A stretch of DNA of 64,000 nt from Pseudarthrobacter sp. NBSH8 (GTDB lineage Bacteria > Actinomycetota > Actinomycetes > Actinomycetales > Micrococcaceae), in assembly GCF_014217545.1 (NCBI RefSeq), contig NZ_CP043178.1, positions 1,674,001 to 1,738,000 on the forward strand, written 5' to 3'. The position numbers and the translations under genes are program-made. Under the pieces are notes generated by a model. The model saw only the letters and a program-made list of their open reading frames with translations, was not told the DNA's origin and made no database searches. Below, one piece after another: positions 39,158 to 47,927 of the stretch (positions are counted from its first letter, which is position 1; the number at the start of each line of letters is the position of its first letter).

Positions 39158-40531
39158 ATGACCACCACGGACTCCTGCCCCCCGCAGGCCAACCCCGCCA
39201 TCGGCAGGATGCCCCGGCCCGCGACAATGACCACCAACATCGACGTCGCCACGCTCGTTGATGCCGACGGCGGACTCATCGACCGGTCGATCTACTCGCA
39301 CCCCGGCATCTACCAGCAGGAACTGCGCCGGGTCTTCGCGCGCAGCTGGCTGTTCCTCGCCCACACCAGCCAGTTCAGCAAGCCCGGGGATTTCTTCACG
39401 ACGTTCATGGGGGAGGACCCCGTCATTGTCACGATGGACAAGGGCAAGAACATCAAGGCCTACCTGAACTCATGCCGTCACCGCGGGGTGCGGCTCTGCC
39501 GGGCCGACGCCGGTGCCACTAAAATGTTTACCTGCTCCTACCACGGCTGGTCCTTCGACTTGGCGGGAGCCCTGCAGTCCGTGCCCAACGAGCAGGCCTA
39601 TCCCGAGGACTTCGAAAAGAAGGACTGGAGCCTCCTCGAGGTTCCCAACGTGGCCTCCTACAAGGGATTGATCTTCGGCAACTGGGATCCGAACGCAGCG
39701 CCGCTGGAGGAAACGCTTGGCGACATGCGCTACTACATGGACGCGATGCTGGACCGCGACCCCGAGGGCACCGAAGTCATCGGCGGAGTCATGAAGTGGG
39801 AGCTTGAGGGAAACTGGAAGCTGGCGGCCGAGCAGTTCGCCACCGACTGGTATCACGTGAACATGTCCCACGCCTCAGCGCTGATGGTCATGTCCCCGAC
39901 GGGCCGCGGACCCAAGCCGGACATCGCAGCTACCCCGGGCCGCCAGTTCCTCGCACCGAACGGCCATGGCGCAGGATTCCCCACCCACCCCAAATCACGT
40001 TTCGACTCCCGCGCCGTCCACGAGTACTACGACTACACCGCCCTTCGGGAGCGGCTGGGTGACGCGGCTGTTGAAGGCCCCATGACCACCGGACACGCCA
40101 CCGTCTTTCCGAACTTCTCCTACCTGCCGGTCAACGGCTCCATCCGGGTTTGGCACCCTAAGGGACCCAACAAGATTGAAGTCTGGGCCTGGATCTTGGT
40201 GGACAAGTCAATGCCGGATGACGTGAAGGACGCTCAGCGCCTCTACAACCTGCGCACCTTTGGCCCCTCCGGCATCTTCGAAGCCGACGACGGCGAGAAC
40301 TGGTCGGAAATCCAAGCCATCTCAGGTGGCTTCGTCACCAACCAGGTTCCCCTGAACTTCCAGATGGGAATCGGCAGCGAGAAGGAAGACGGAACGTACC
40401 CCGGCCAGACGAGCGAACTGTATTCGGACGCCGCCGGACGCTCCTTCTACCGCCACTGGGCCAACGTGATGAACGACCCCGCGTGGCACGAGAACACCGC
40501 AAAGACCAACACCCCAGGAGATACCCCGTGA
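39158..40531 (+). CDS. hcaE: Rieske aromatic-ring dioxygenase, alpha subunit (HcaE-like)
   Basis: 457 residues. It is the catalytic subunit of a ring-hydroxylating dioxygenase that adds both atoms of O2 to an arene to form a cis-dihydrodiol. The Rieske cluster ligands are C106-x-H108 (SCRHRGVRLC) and C126-x-x-H129 (CSYHGW). The mononuclear iron site has D230, H233 and H238 in EQFATDWYHVNMSH. GGAGG 9 bases before the ATG at 39158 supports the start; an inner ATG at 39227 is a weaker choice. The neighbours HcaC, D, F and B and the Mhp genes point to 3-phenylpropionate/cinnamate, but related substrates cannot be excluded from sequence alone. Confidence 0.88.
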   Translation: MTTTDSCPPQANPAIGRMPRPATMTTNIDVATLVDADGGLIDRSIYSHPGIYQQELRRVFARSWLFLAHTSQFSKPGDFFTTFMGEDPVIVTMDKGKNIKAYLNSCRHRGVRLCRADAGATKMFTCSYHGWSFDLAGALQSVPNEQAYPEDFEKKDWSLLEVPNVASYKGLIFGNWDPNAAPLEETLGDMRYYMDAMLDRDPEGTEVIGGVMKWELEGNWKLAAEQFATDWYHVNMSHASALMVMSPTGRGPKPDIAATPGRQFLAPNGHGAGFPTHPKSRFDSRAVHEYYDYTALRERLGDAAVEGPMTTGHATVFPNFSYLPVNGSIRVWHPKGPNKIEVWAWILVDKSMPDDVKDAQRLYNLRTFGPSGIFEADDGENWSEIQAISGGFVTNQVPLNFQMGIGSEKEDGTYPGQTSELYSDAAGRSFYRHWANVMNDPAWHENTAKTNTPGDTP

Positions 40532-40869
40532 GCGAATCCATCAACATCGGAACCGTCGAGGACATCGACGAGGGCGAAGCCACAGTAATTTCAGCCGAGG
40601 AAAACGGTACCGGCGAAGACATTGCGGTCTTCCACGCCGAGGACGGCAATTTCTACGCGCTGAACGACAACTGCACCCACGAGACCGCGTCCCTGGCAGA
40701 TGGCTGGATCGAAGGCACAGAGGTCGAATGCCCCGTCCATTCCGCCAAGTTCTGCCTCAAGTCCGGCACGGCCCTGTGCATGCCCGCCACCATCGCAGCC
40801 CGCACCCACAAGGTGGCGGTCCAGGACGGCCACGTCATGCTCTACCCCAATGTCAGCGCAGTCGTCTAA
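40528..40869 (+). CDS. hcaC: Rieske ferredoxin of the dioxygenase (HcaC-like)
   Basis: 113 residues. A small Rieske [2Fe-2S] protein that carries electrons from the reductase to the alpha subunit. Cluster ligands are C49-x-H51 (NCTHETASLADGW) and C68-x-x-H71 (CPVHSAKF). A GTG start in GTGA overlaps the alpha-subunit stop by 4 bases, and its TAATG end shares one base with the reductase start. The chain is slightly longer at the N-terminus than E. coli HcaC. Confidence 0.9.
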   Translation: MSESINIGTVEDIDEGEATVISAEENGTGEDIAVFHAEDGNFYALNDNCTHETASLADGWIEGTEVECPVHSAKFCLKSGTALCMPATIAARTHKVAVQDGHVMLYPNVSAVV

Positions 40870-42101
40870 TGGCACCCGCCAACGACGTGACGCCGCTGAA
40901 CTCCATCACGATAGTGGGAGGCGGCATGTCCGGGTTCTCCCTGGCCAAGGAGCTCCGCAGCCGCGGTTTCCAGGGAGAGCTGACCATCATCGACCCCGCC
41001 GGCATCCCGTACGACCGCCCGCCGCTCAGCAAGGATTACCTGCTCGGCTCACGCGGCGCGAAGGACATCGAGCTCGCGGCAGCAGAGTGGTTTACCGAAA
41101 ACCGGGTGACGGTGGTCACCGGGCGTGCCACGGCACTCCGCCCTGACGAGGCCACAGTGGTTCTCGACGACGGGCGGGAGATCACCGGCGACAAGGTTGT
41201 CCTCGCCACCGGTGGAGCCGCCCGGCGGCTCGCCATCCCCGGCGGGGACCTTGATTCGGTGCTCGAGTTGCGGACCCGCGAGGATGCCGACAAACTGCGC
41301 TCAGCCCTCAAACCCGGTGCCCGGCTGGCGATTATCGGAGCCGGCCTCATCGGTGCGGAGGTCGCTTCGTCTGCCCTGCCGTTCGGCGCCGAAGTAGTCC
41401 TCATCGATCCCGTGGATCCGCCCCTCGTGCCGGCCGTCGGCCACGAACTGGCCCGCCTGCTACACGACATGCATCCGGAACGCGGTGTCGAGGTCGTCAC
41501 GGGCGTTCCCACCTCCATTACCCGGGACAGCCAGGGCCATCATGTTGCCATGGCCTCGGGCGAAACCATTGACGCGGACGCCGTGCTGGTCGGCATCGGA
41601 ATTATTCCGGAAACCGGTCTGGCCGAAGATGCCGGCCTGGCGACGGACAACGGCACCCTGGTTGACGAGTCACAGCGCACCGCCCACCCCAACGTCTACG
41701 CAGTGGGCGACAGTTCCCGCATCCGACTGGCCGACGGTACCCTGCTCCGCCGTGCCGAGCACTGGGAGCATGCTGTGAACACAGGCGCGACCGCCGCCGC
41801 TGCCCTTCTGGGGCAGGAGCTACCGAAGCACGGAGCCAGCTGGTTCTGGTCGGACCGCCACGGCGTTCACGTGGAGGGAGTCGGCAGCATGACCGGGGAA
41901 GGGACCACCATCGTCCGCGAAAAGGACGGGGAGCCCTCAGTGGTGTTCCGGCTCGACCCCAGCGGTTATCTGGCCGGCTGCGCCGCCGTCGACGGAGGGC
42001 TGTCCGTCAGGGCCGCGCGCCGCCTCATCGACCGCCGGATCCTGGTGGAGCCCCAGAAGCTCGCAGATCCGACTATCGACCTGAAAAAGCTCACGAAGTA
42101 A
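40869..42101 (+). CDS. hcaD: Ferredoxin reductase of the dioxygenase (HcaD-like)
   Basis: 410 residues. A flavoprotein that moves electrons from NADH to the ferredoxin. The FAD site is SITIVGGGMSGFSLAKEL, followed by DRPPLSKDYLLG, a family mark of aromatic dioxygenase reductases. The NAD site is RLAIIGAGLIGAEVASSALP, and the flavin-binding end is NVYAVGDSSRI followed by EHWEHAVNTGA. The C-terminal domain completes the usual length. The start ATG shares one base with the ferredoxin stop. Confidence 0.92.
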   Translation: MAPANDVTPLNSITIVGGGMSGFSLAKELRSRGFQGELTIIDPAGIPYDRPPLSKDYLLGSRGAKDIELAAAEWFTENRVTVVTGRATALRPDEATVVLDDGREITGDKVVLATGGAARRLAIPGGDLDSVLELRTREDADKLRSALKPGARLAIIGAGLIGAEVASSALPFGAEVVLIDPVDPPLVPAVGHELARLLHDMHPERGVEVVTGVPTSITRDSQGHHVAMASGETIDADAVLVGIGIIPETGLAEDAGLATDNGTLVDESQRTAHPNVYAVGDSSRIRLADGTLLRRAEHWEHAVNTGATAAAALLGQELPKHGASWFWSDRHGVHVEGVGSMTGEGTTIVREKDGEPSVVFRLDPSGYLAGCAAVDGGLSVRAARRLIDRRILVEPQKLADPTIDLKKLTK

Positions 42102-42126
42102 CAGGACCGGCTCCAAGGAAGGAACC

Positions 42127-42696
42127 ATGACAGAACATGTTGTTGCCGGGGCCGCCGCCACGGCCGTGGACGAAATCGAAGGCAGGCTCGCCGACGCTGA
42201 GCTCGCCTACCGGGTCCAGCAGTTTTACTTCTACGAGGCTGAACTGCTCGACGACGGGCGGTTCGCGGACTGGCTGGAAATCTTCGCCGAGGACCTGACG
42301 TACTGGGCCCCGCTCCGTACCAACAGGCTCCGGCGCCAGGCCGCACTGGCCATCGGCGCCCGCGGTGAAGCTGCGTACTTCGACGAGACCAAGGAATCCC
42401 TGGCGTGGCGCATCCGGCGATACGATTCGGGCATGGCCTGGGCAGAGGATCCGCCCTCCAGAACACGCCATCTGGTCTCCAACGTCACCGTCCGCCACAG
42501 CGGCACGGACCAGCTCAAGGTTCGCTCGGCATTACTTGTCTACCGGAACCGGCTCCAGACCGAAACCGACATCTATGCCGGCGGCCGCACGGACATCATC
42601 CGCGTCGAGGCGGACGGCAGCTTCCGTGTCGCCCAGCGCGAACTGCTGTTTGACGCCAACGTCCTGCAAGCGAAAAATCTCAGTACATTCTTCTAG
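42127..42696 (+). CDS. hcaF: Aromatic-ring dioxygenase beta subunit (HcaF-like)
   Basis: 189 residues of the SnoaL/NTF2-like fold used by the structural beta subunits of ring dioxygenases. QFYFYEAELLDDGRFADWLE, FAEDLTYWAPLRTNR, WRIRRYDSGMAWAEDPPSRT and RHLVSNVTV are typical. AAGGAAGGAACC precedes the ATG. It sits after the reductase rather than next to the alpha subunit; the order alpha-ferredoxin-reductase-beta differs from the E. coli hcaEFCBD order. Confidence 0.9.
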   Translation: MTEHVVAGAAATAVDEIEGRLADAELAYRVQQFYFYEAELLDDGRFADWLEIFAEDLTYWAPLRTNRLRRQAALAIGARGEAAYFDETKESLAWRIRRYDSGMAWAEDPPSRTRHLVSNVTVRHSGTDQLKVRSALLVYRNRLQTETDIYAGGRTDIIRVEADGSFRVAQRELLFDANVLQAKNLSTFF

Positions 42697-42707
42697 CAAA
42701 AACGCTC

Positions 42708-42734
42708 CTGATGCCATTCCATTTCCAGCATCAG
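42708..42734 (+). other. Stem-loop in the hcaF-hcaB gap
   Basis: CTGATGC (42708-42714) pairs with GCATCAG (42728-42734) around a 13-base loop in the only longer gap of the operon (57 bases). It may slow RNA decay or adjust expression; no U tract follows. Confidence 0.35.
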
Positions 42735-42753
42735 CCGCGATAGAGAGGTAACT

Positions 42754-43605
42754 ATGAGCGGAAATTCTTCCGCAGGGTGGCTCAACAGTGACGTCGCCCT
42801 CATAACCGGCGGCGGTTCCGGCATCGGCCGCGCCGTGGCAGAGCGATTCCTCGCCGAAGGCGCCTCTGTCGTCCTGTTCGGCCGTGACCACGACAAGCTC
42901 AAAGCCGTCGCAGAACAAACCGGCGCAGCAGACCGGGTGTTGACTATAGCCGGTGACGTCCGCGAGCCGGAGTCAATTCGGGCGGCGGTCCAGGAAACGG
43001 TTGATCACTTCGGCAAGCTGGACATCCTCGTGCCCAACGCGGGCATCTGGGACTACAACCGCTCGGTCACAAGGCTCACCGGGACGCAACTGTCGGAGGC
43101 CTTCGATGAGCTGTTCTCCATCAACGTCAAGGGCTACCTCCTGACTGTTGAGGCGGCCTGGCGCGAACTTGTGAAGTCCCGCGGATCCATCGTCATGACC
43201 CTGTCGAACTCCTCCTTCCATCCGGCCGGCGGCGGAATCGTCTACACTGCCTCGAAATTCGCCTGCCGCGGCCTGGTGACCCAGCTCGCCTACGAACTGG
43301 CCCCCAAAGTGCGCGTGAACGGCGTGGCCATCGGCGGAATGAACACCGACCTGAGAGGCCCGGAATCGCTCGGACTCAACGACCGTTCCATCTCCGATTC
43401 CTTCGCCCGCTCGGAGATCACCGGCCACAATCCCCTGATCCCGCTGCACGACTCCTCGGTTGAGCCCAAGGACTTCACCGGCTCCTACGTGCTGCTGGCT
43501 TCACGGTCGAACGCCAGCAACATCACCGGGGCCATCATCCCCGCGGACGGCGGCATCGCCGTCCGCGGTTTCGGCAGCAACGCTGCGGGAGGCGACGACC
43601 TTTGA
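42754..43605 (+). CDS. hcaB: cis-dihydrodiol dehydrogenase, SDR family (HcaB-like)
   Basis: 283 residues. It oxidises the cis-dihydrodiol from the dioxygenase to a catechol, here probably 2,3-dihydroxyphenylpropionate. The NAD site is ALITGGGSGIGRAVAERFLA; then DILVPNAGIWDYNRS, IVMTLSNSSFHPAGGG, and YTASKFACRGLVTQLAYELA with the catalytic Tyr and Lys. The NAGIWDY and NGVAIGGMNTDLRGP stretches are shared with BphB/HcaB-type dehydrogenases. GAGAGGTAACT precedes the ATG. It overlaps the CoA-ligase start by 4 bases (TTGA). Confidence 0.9.
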   Translation: MSGNSSAGWLNSDVALITGGGSGIGRAVAERFLAEGASVVLFGRDHDKLKAVAEQTGAADRVLTIAGDVREPESIRAAVQETVDHFGKLDILVPNAGIWDYNRSVTRLTGTQLSEAFDELFSINVKGYLLTVEAAWRELVKSRGSIVMTLSNSSFHPAGGGIVYTASKFACRGLVTQLAYELAPKVRVNGVAIGGMNTDLRGPESLGLNDRSISDSFARSEITGHNPLIPLHDSSVEPKDFTGSYVLLASRSNASNITGAIIPADGGIAVRGFGSNAAGGDDL

Positions 43606-45182
43606 CGCGCTCAATCGACATCAATCCGGCCGCCGGCGTCCTTCGCCAAGCGCGGTACTTTCCCCGCAACACCGCCCTGATCTATGAGGGCGAGGAGCTT
43701 GACTACGCGGCGCTGGCAGCACGGATCGAGGAGTATGCCCGGGCCTTTGCCGCCAGCGGTGTCAGACGCGGTGACCGGATCGGCTACCTGGGGCTAAACA
43801 GCAGCACCTTTATCATGACCATGATGGCGGCCTGGTGGATTGGGGCCGTTTTTCAGCCGTTCAACTTCCGTCTGGCGCCCCGGGAGATCGAAAGCCTCAT
43901 CGCCACGTCCAAGCCGCGCTTGCTGATCGTGGAACCCGGGCATCAGGACGTCATCGATCGCGCGGACGGGCTGGACACCAACTCGCTCCAGCTGGTGCTG
44001 GTGGACAACGATTCGGCTGCACCCGCTCCGGTTCAAGCGCAGCTCGAGGACAACTGGACGCCTCTGAGCCGTTTTCTGGCATCTGGCAGCGGCGCGGAGA
44101 CGCCCGAGCCGGCGACTGCGCACGACGACGACCTGGCCATCCTGATGTTCACCTCCGGAACTACCGGGGAGCCCAAGGGCGTGCAGTTGACGTTTGGAAA
44201 TATCTGGTGGAATTCCGTCAACGTCGACTCACTCGTCGACACCCGTCGCGGTGACGTCAATCTGGCGGTGGCACCGCTGTTTCATATTGGCGCGCTGAAC
44301 GCCCTGACCATCCGCCTGCTCGTGCGCGGTGGCACAACGATAGTCCGACGCAACTTTGATCCCCGACAAACTCTCCGGGACATCGAAGAGTACCGCGTAA
44401 CCCAGGCCTTCCTGGTTCCGGCCCAGCTCTCGGCGATGCAGCAGACGGACGAATTCCAGCAACACGACATCTCCGGCCTGCGTGCCCTGATCTGCGCCGG
44501 CGCCCCGGTCCCGCCGATACTGCTAAAGCAGTACGAAGGCAAAGGAGTTCCCGTGCAGCAAGCCTGGGGACTGACGGAGACATCACCGTTCGCGACCTAC
44601 CTGCCCGTTGAACTCACGTACGCCAAGGCGGGCTCCTGCGGCATCCCGATGCCGCACACCGACATCCGGATCGTCGATCCCTTCACCCTGGAAGACGTAG
44701 AGAAAGCCGGCGAAACCGGCGAAATGTGGGTCAAGGGGCCCAACGTCACCAGCGGATACTGGAACAACCCCGAGGCCACGGCGTCCGCTTTCCACGCTGG
44801 CTGGTTCCGTACCGGAGACATCGGTTACCGCGACGAGGACGGATTCTTCTTCATCGTCGACCGGCTGAAGGACATGATCATCACCGGCGGCGAAAACGTC
44901 TATCCCGCCGAGGTGGAGCGGGCGCTGATGGAATTCCCCGGCGTCCTCGACGTGGCCGTCGTCGGCGTCGAAGATTCAAAGTGGGGTGAGTCCGTAGTGG
45001 CCGTCATGAGCTGCAAGGACGGCCAGGTTCCCACAGTGGAAGAGGTCAGGGAATTCACCAGCAAATACCTTGCCCGCTACAAACTGCCCAAGCGTTTGGT
45101 CATCACCGGCGCAGTGCCCCGCAACGGCTCGGGCAAGCTGGACAAACTCAGCATCCGGCAGCTCGTCAACAAGGAAGGGTAA
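43602..45182 (+). CDS. Acyl-CoA ligase (AMP-forming) in the hca-like operon
   Basis: 526 residues of the ANL superfamily. The adenylation motif is LMFTSGTTGEPKGVQLT, followed by AWGLTETSPFATYLP, GWFRTGDIGYRDEDGFFFIV, DMIITGGENVYPAEVE and PRNGSGKLDKLSI with the catalytic Lys. Residues 1-400 form the large domain, the rest the mobile small domain. It starts with TTG inside the dehydrogenase stop. E. coli hca/mhp works on free acids and has no such gene, so this ligase is an added function: it may activate phenylalkanoates or cinnamates for side-chain beta-oxidation. Substrate unknown. Confidence 0.88.
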   Translation: MTRSIDINPAAGVLRQARYFPRNTALIYEGEELDYAALAARIEEYARAFAASGVRRGDRIGYLGLNSSTFIMTMMAAWWIGAVFQPFNFRLAPREIESLIATSKPRLLIVEPGHQDVIDRADGLDTNSLQLVLVDNDSAAPAPVQAQLEDNWTPLSRFLASGSGAETPEPATAHDDDLAILMFTSGTTGEPKGVQLTFGNIWWNSVNVDSLVDTRRGDVNLAVAPLFHIGALNALTIRLLVRGGTTIVRRNFDPRQTLRDIEEYRVTQAFLVPAQLSAMQQTDEFQQHDISGLRALICAGAPVPPILLKQYEGKGVPVQQAWGLTETSPFATYLPVELTYAKAGSCGIPMPHTDIRIVDPFTLEDVEKAGETGEMWVKGPNVTSGYWNNPEATASAFHAGWFRTGDIGYRDEDGFFFIVDRLKDMIITGGENVYPAEVERALMEFPGVLDVAVVGVEDSKWGESVVAVMSCKDGQVPTVEEVREFTSKYLARYKLPKRLVITGAVPRNGSGKLDKLSIRQLVNKEG

Positions 45183-45187
45183 TCCGA

Positions 45188-45649
45188 ATGTCTTCCGAAG
45201 ATGTGGACCTGCTCAAATGGCCCGAACCGCTGCCGCCGTCGTGGCAGTGCGTTCCGGAGCCCCCGGTCACGGGCTGGGACGCGGTCTTCAGCGTGACCGA
45301 GAACGGCAGGCCGGCCGGCACGGTCAGCGTTGCCTTTGTGGTCTCGACACCGATCGCCGCGGCCTATCCTGCCGGATTACGGGACCGGCTCATCCATCCC
45401 GATGCGGAGGCCGGCGCGCCGGTTATTCAGCTGGTCTCGGAGCGGGTCATGGCCGCGGATCCAACCTGCCGCAGGCTGGTACTGGCCGTTGATGAGGGCG
45501 ATGTCGCCGGAATTGCCCGCGGCGAGGCGGCAGGATTCCGCTACGTCCTCGACGTCGATGTGCCCGGCAGGTCCTTGTCATTGCTCGCCGCCGAACCGGA
45601 ATCAGTACTTGAGGACTCACGCCACCTAGACGACGTGCCCACGAAGTAG
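45188..45649 (+). CDS. GNAT-like acetyltransferase-fold protein
   Basis: 153 residues. The order of strands and helices, with CRRLVLAVDEGDVAGIARGEAAGFRYVLDVD split across the acyl-CoA-binding part (GIARGEAAGFRYV near the end), resembles the GNAT N-acetyltransferase fold. The Q/R-x-x-G-x-G/A loop is weak. It lies 5 bases after the CoA ligase and is likely to be the last gene of the hca-like operon. Role unknown; substrates with CoA are in keeping with its neighbours. Confidence 0.6.
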   Translation: MSSEDVDLLKWPEPLPPSWQCVPEPPVTGWDAVFSVTENGRPAGTVSVAFVVSTPIAAAYPAGLRDRLIHPDAEAGAPVIQLVSERVMAADPTCRRLVLAVDEGDVAGIARGEAAGFRYVLDVDVPGRSLSLLAAEPESVLEDSRHLDDVPTK

Positions 45650-45700
45650 GTCCACAACGTAAGATCCTGCACATCTTGTGCCTGCACAGGAAGGGCGGCG

Positions 45701-46513
45701 TCAGGCGCCCTGCACCAGCCGTAGTTGATGCTGCCGCTGTGCGCTTGCCGCTGCCACGGCACGGCCGGCCGCGTAGCAGACCTTCCGCAGCGCGGTGGCC
45801 TGGGAATCGGGAATAAACTTTCCAGCGGGACCGGAAACCGACAACGCAGCCACCGGCCTGCCGTTGGCCCCCATGACCGGAGCTGCGATGCAGTTCAGCC
45901 CCACAAGGATTTCCTCGCGGTCGTAGGCGAGGTTGGTTTCCCGCACTCTGGCCAGTTCAGCGCGGAAGGCGTCCGGCTCCGTAATCGTAGCTGGTGTCCA
46001 GGCGGACAACTGCGACTGCAGGACCTGCTCGGTGGCATCCGGGTCATAGGACAGCAGCATTTTGCCCACCGCGGTGCAGTAGGCGGGGGCTTGGCCGCCG
46101 ATGCGTGAGGGGCTGCGGACCTGCAGGTGGCCGTAGAGCTTGTTCAGGTAGACCACTTCGGTGCCCACCAGAACCGCAAGGTGGACCGTCTGGCGGCTCA
46201 TCTCATACAGGTCAGCGAGGTAGGGCGTGAGCGCATCCCGGATCCGGCCATGGGCCGCGCTCTCATTGTTGGCACCGAGGTTATGGATCAGTTTGCCAAG
46301 CCGGTAGGCGTTGCCTGCCCGTTCCACGGCGCCGCTGCGCTGCAGCATCGCCAGAACCCGGAAGGCCGTGGACTTGGACATGTCCGCCCGGCGGGCAAGT
46401 TCACTGACGCCGGCACCGGTGAAGGCATCATTGCCAAAGGCGCTGAGCAGTGCCATGGCCTTGTCGACGGCGGCGCGGTCATCGCGCCCTGCGGCAGCAA
46501 CACTGGATGCCAT
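45701..46513 (-). CDS. IclR-family transcriptional regulator (candidate MhpR)
   Basis: 270 residues. An N-terminal winged helix (about 15-75: KAMALLSAFGNDAFTGAGVS, then SELARRADMSKSTAFRVLAM) and a C-terminal IclR effector domain (about 90-260: QTVHLAVLVGTEVVYLNKLY, ayctAVGKMLLSY-type AYCTAVGKMLLS, GLNCIAAPVMGANGRPVAAL). E. coli MhpR, which activates mhp genes with 3-hydroxyphenylpropionate, is of this family. It converges on the hca-like operon and is divergent from the XRE-cupin regulator. It is the first candidate for binding the GTTCCG-N5-CGG(A/C)AC dyads; that link is inferred. Confidence 0.88.
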   Translation of the reverse strand: MASSVAAAGRDDRAAVDKAMALLSAFGNDAFTGAGVSELARRADMSKSTAFRVLAMLQRSGAVERAGNAYRLGKLIHNLGANNESAAHGRIRDALTPYLADLYEMSRQTVHLAVLVGTEVVYLNKLYGHLQVRSPSRIGGQAPAYCTAVGKMLLSYDPDATEQVLQSQLSAWTPATITEPDAFRAELARVRETNLAYDREEILVGLNCIAAPVMGANGRPVAALSVSGPAGKFIPDSQATALRKVCYAAGRAVAAASAQRQHQLRLVQGA

Positions 46514-46626
46514 ATTAATCCTTTAGCAGGGGGTCGCGCCCGTCCACGGACCGTATCCCAATTGGCTTGGGCCGGCTTCGATGACCGGCTCTTCCAGTTT
46601 GCGTCCAACACTGGAGTATGTCAAAC

Positions 46627-46669
46627 ATGACTAAACGTCATTTATAAGTGACAATGGAGTGTGTCGCTT
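46627..46669. promoter_or_regulatory. Two dyads in the IclR/XRE divergent promoter region
   Basis: ATGAC-TAAAC-GTCAT (46627-46641) is an exact dyad. AAGTGACA (46646-46653) and TGTCGCTT (46662-46669) form a second dyad with one mismatch, which covers the GTG start of the XRE gene. Binding here by either regulator would give autoregulation. Confidence 0.5.
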
Positions 46670-47230
46670 AACGATCTCGTATCCAGGAACGTCCGCCGCT
46701 TCCGGGCGGAGCGGAACCTCACTCTCGGGGAGCTTGCCCGCAGGGCTTCGCTGTCCAAACAGACGCTGTCCAAAATCGAACAGGGTGGGGGAAACCCTAC
46801 CGTCGGCACACTAGAGGCGATCGGCGAGGCGCTGGGACTGAGCTACCGCGGGCTGCTGACTGAGTGGGGAACCAAGACCCTTGTTTCCCGTGCGATGGAC
46901 GCTGCTTGGGTCCGCACGCTCGTCGGTGAAGAACGCAATCTGGACCGCATTTACGGCTCGGGCTATGTCCGCACACAGGTTGTCACCGTGGAGCAGACCC
47001 AGCGCGTGAGACTCGTTACAGCGCAGACCCTGGGCACCCTGCATCAGCTCTACGTCATCGAGGGCAGGCTGGAAGCCGGCCCGGAGAACGAGATGCTCGT
47101 CCTCAGCATGGGGGACTTCGCGCGATTCCCCGGCGACGTGGACCACGGCTACCGCAGCCTCGGCGGACGGGCCATGTTCCACCTGACAACCACAACCCCC
47201 GAGGTGCCGCAGTTCACTGCATCCAAATGA
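46661..47230 (+). CDS. XRE-family regulator with C-terminal cupin domain
   Basis: 189 residues. The N-terminal helix-turn-helix (about 5-60: RRFRAERNLTLGELARRASL, SKQTLSKIEQGGGNPTVGTL) is joined to a cupin-like sensor (about 110-185: QLYVIEGRLEAGPENEMLVL, GDFARFPGDVDHGYRSLGGR). Such proteins sense small ligands with the cupin. The GTG start overlaps a dyad, hinting at self-repression. It converges on a PaaI thioesterase gene with a 16-base gap. The ligand is not known. Confidence 0.87.
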   Translation: MSLNDLVSRNVRRFRAERNLTLGELARRASLSKQTLSKIEQGGGNPTVGTLEAIGEALGLSYRGLLTEWGTKTLVSRAMDAAWVRTLVGEERNLDRIYGSGYVRTQVVTVEQTQRVRLVTAQTLGTLHQLYVIEGRLEAGPENEMLVLSMGDFARFPGDVDHGYRSLGGRAMFHLTTTTPEVPQFTASK

Positions 47231-47246
47231 CGGGCCGGTGAACGGC

Positions 47247-47723
47247 TCAGCGACCCCCCTCCGGCACCCGGCCACGCTCCTCCGGAACGGCATAACCGCT
47301 CGGTACCTCCAGAACGGCGAGAGTGCATCGGGAAATGCACACCAAAGCGCCGGCGTCGTTGGTGATCCGCACCTCCCAGACGTGGGCACGCCGACCGACG
47401 TTGACAGGACTCGCCGCACCATGGACCCAGCCCGTCGATGCCGGGCGGATGTGATTGGCATTGATTTCCTGGCCGACCACGTGGAACCGGGTACGGTCCA
47501 CCGCGAGGTATCCCGCCCAGGAGGCCAGCGTCTCGGCAAAGGCCACGGAGGCGCCGCCGTGCAGGACCCCTGCAGGCTGGACCGTCCGGCCGTCGACGGG
47601 CATTCGTCCGTGCAGCGCGGTGTCCGTTACCTCCGTAATTTCGATGCCGAGGTTCGAATTGAGGCTCTGCGCGCCCCTTCCATTGAGGTCTGCCAGGTCG
47701 ACCGCGCCGTGCCAGAGTGTCAT
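47247..47723 (-). CDS. PaaI-family thioesterase (hotdog)
   Basis: 158 residues. The hotdog domain carries QPAGVLHGGASVAFAETLAS, the PaaI/4HBT-II HGG signature, and VVGQEINANHIRPASTGWVH. It is likely to hydrolyse an aryl- or hydroxyaryl-acyl-CoA and recover CoA. The frame is open to 47927, but the ATG at 47723 (MTLWHGAVDLADLN) is right for the family. It is divergent from the MDR oxidoreductase gene across one of the five shared dyads. Confidence 0.88.
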   Translation of the reverse strand: MTLWHGAVDLADLNGRGAQSLNSNLGIEITEVTDTALHGRMPVDGRTVQPAGVLHGGASVAFAETLASWAGYLAVDRTRFHVVGQEINANHIRPASTGWVHGAASPVNVGRRAHVWEVRITNDAGALVCISRCTLAVLEVPSGYAVPEERGRVPEGGR

Positions 47724-47808
47724 CCGATGCTGTTCCTTCCGAGAGCGGCCTTTTCGTTGAAACGCCGCCCACCACGCTAAGACCCCGATACCGGCGGTGT
47801 GCCCGTGC

Positions 47809-47825
47809 ATTCCGCCTGACGGCAC
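47809..47825. promoter_or_regulatory. Operator-like dyad between thioesterase and MDR genes
   Basis: ATTCCGCCTGACGGCAC matches GTTCCG-N5-CGG(A/C)AC except for the first base. It lies 86 bases from the thioesterase start and 103 from the oxidoreductase start. Confidence 0.55.
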
Positions 47826-47927
47826 GCTTTGTGGCCCATGACACCAAGGCTTGCCACCATGGATGCATAACCAGCGACAGCCCGCCCTCTGGTGCTGTCC
47901 GCGACATCCGAGGAGCCCGGAAACCAC

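Noticed and set aside
36670..39279. Minus-strand open frame of 869 codons reading from the hydratase region into the MFS gene
   Set aside because: Only the part from 38034 down is the transporter. The first 400 codons lie antisense to the enoyl-CoA hydratase and have no protein features.
45650..45700. Terminator hairpin between the GNAT-like gene and the IclR gene
   Set aside because: The possible pairing (TCCTGCACA with TGCACAGGA) has mismatches and no T run, so it was not listed.
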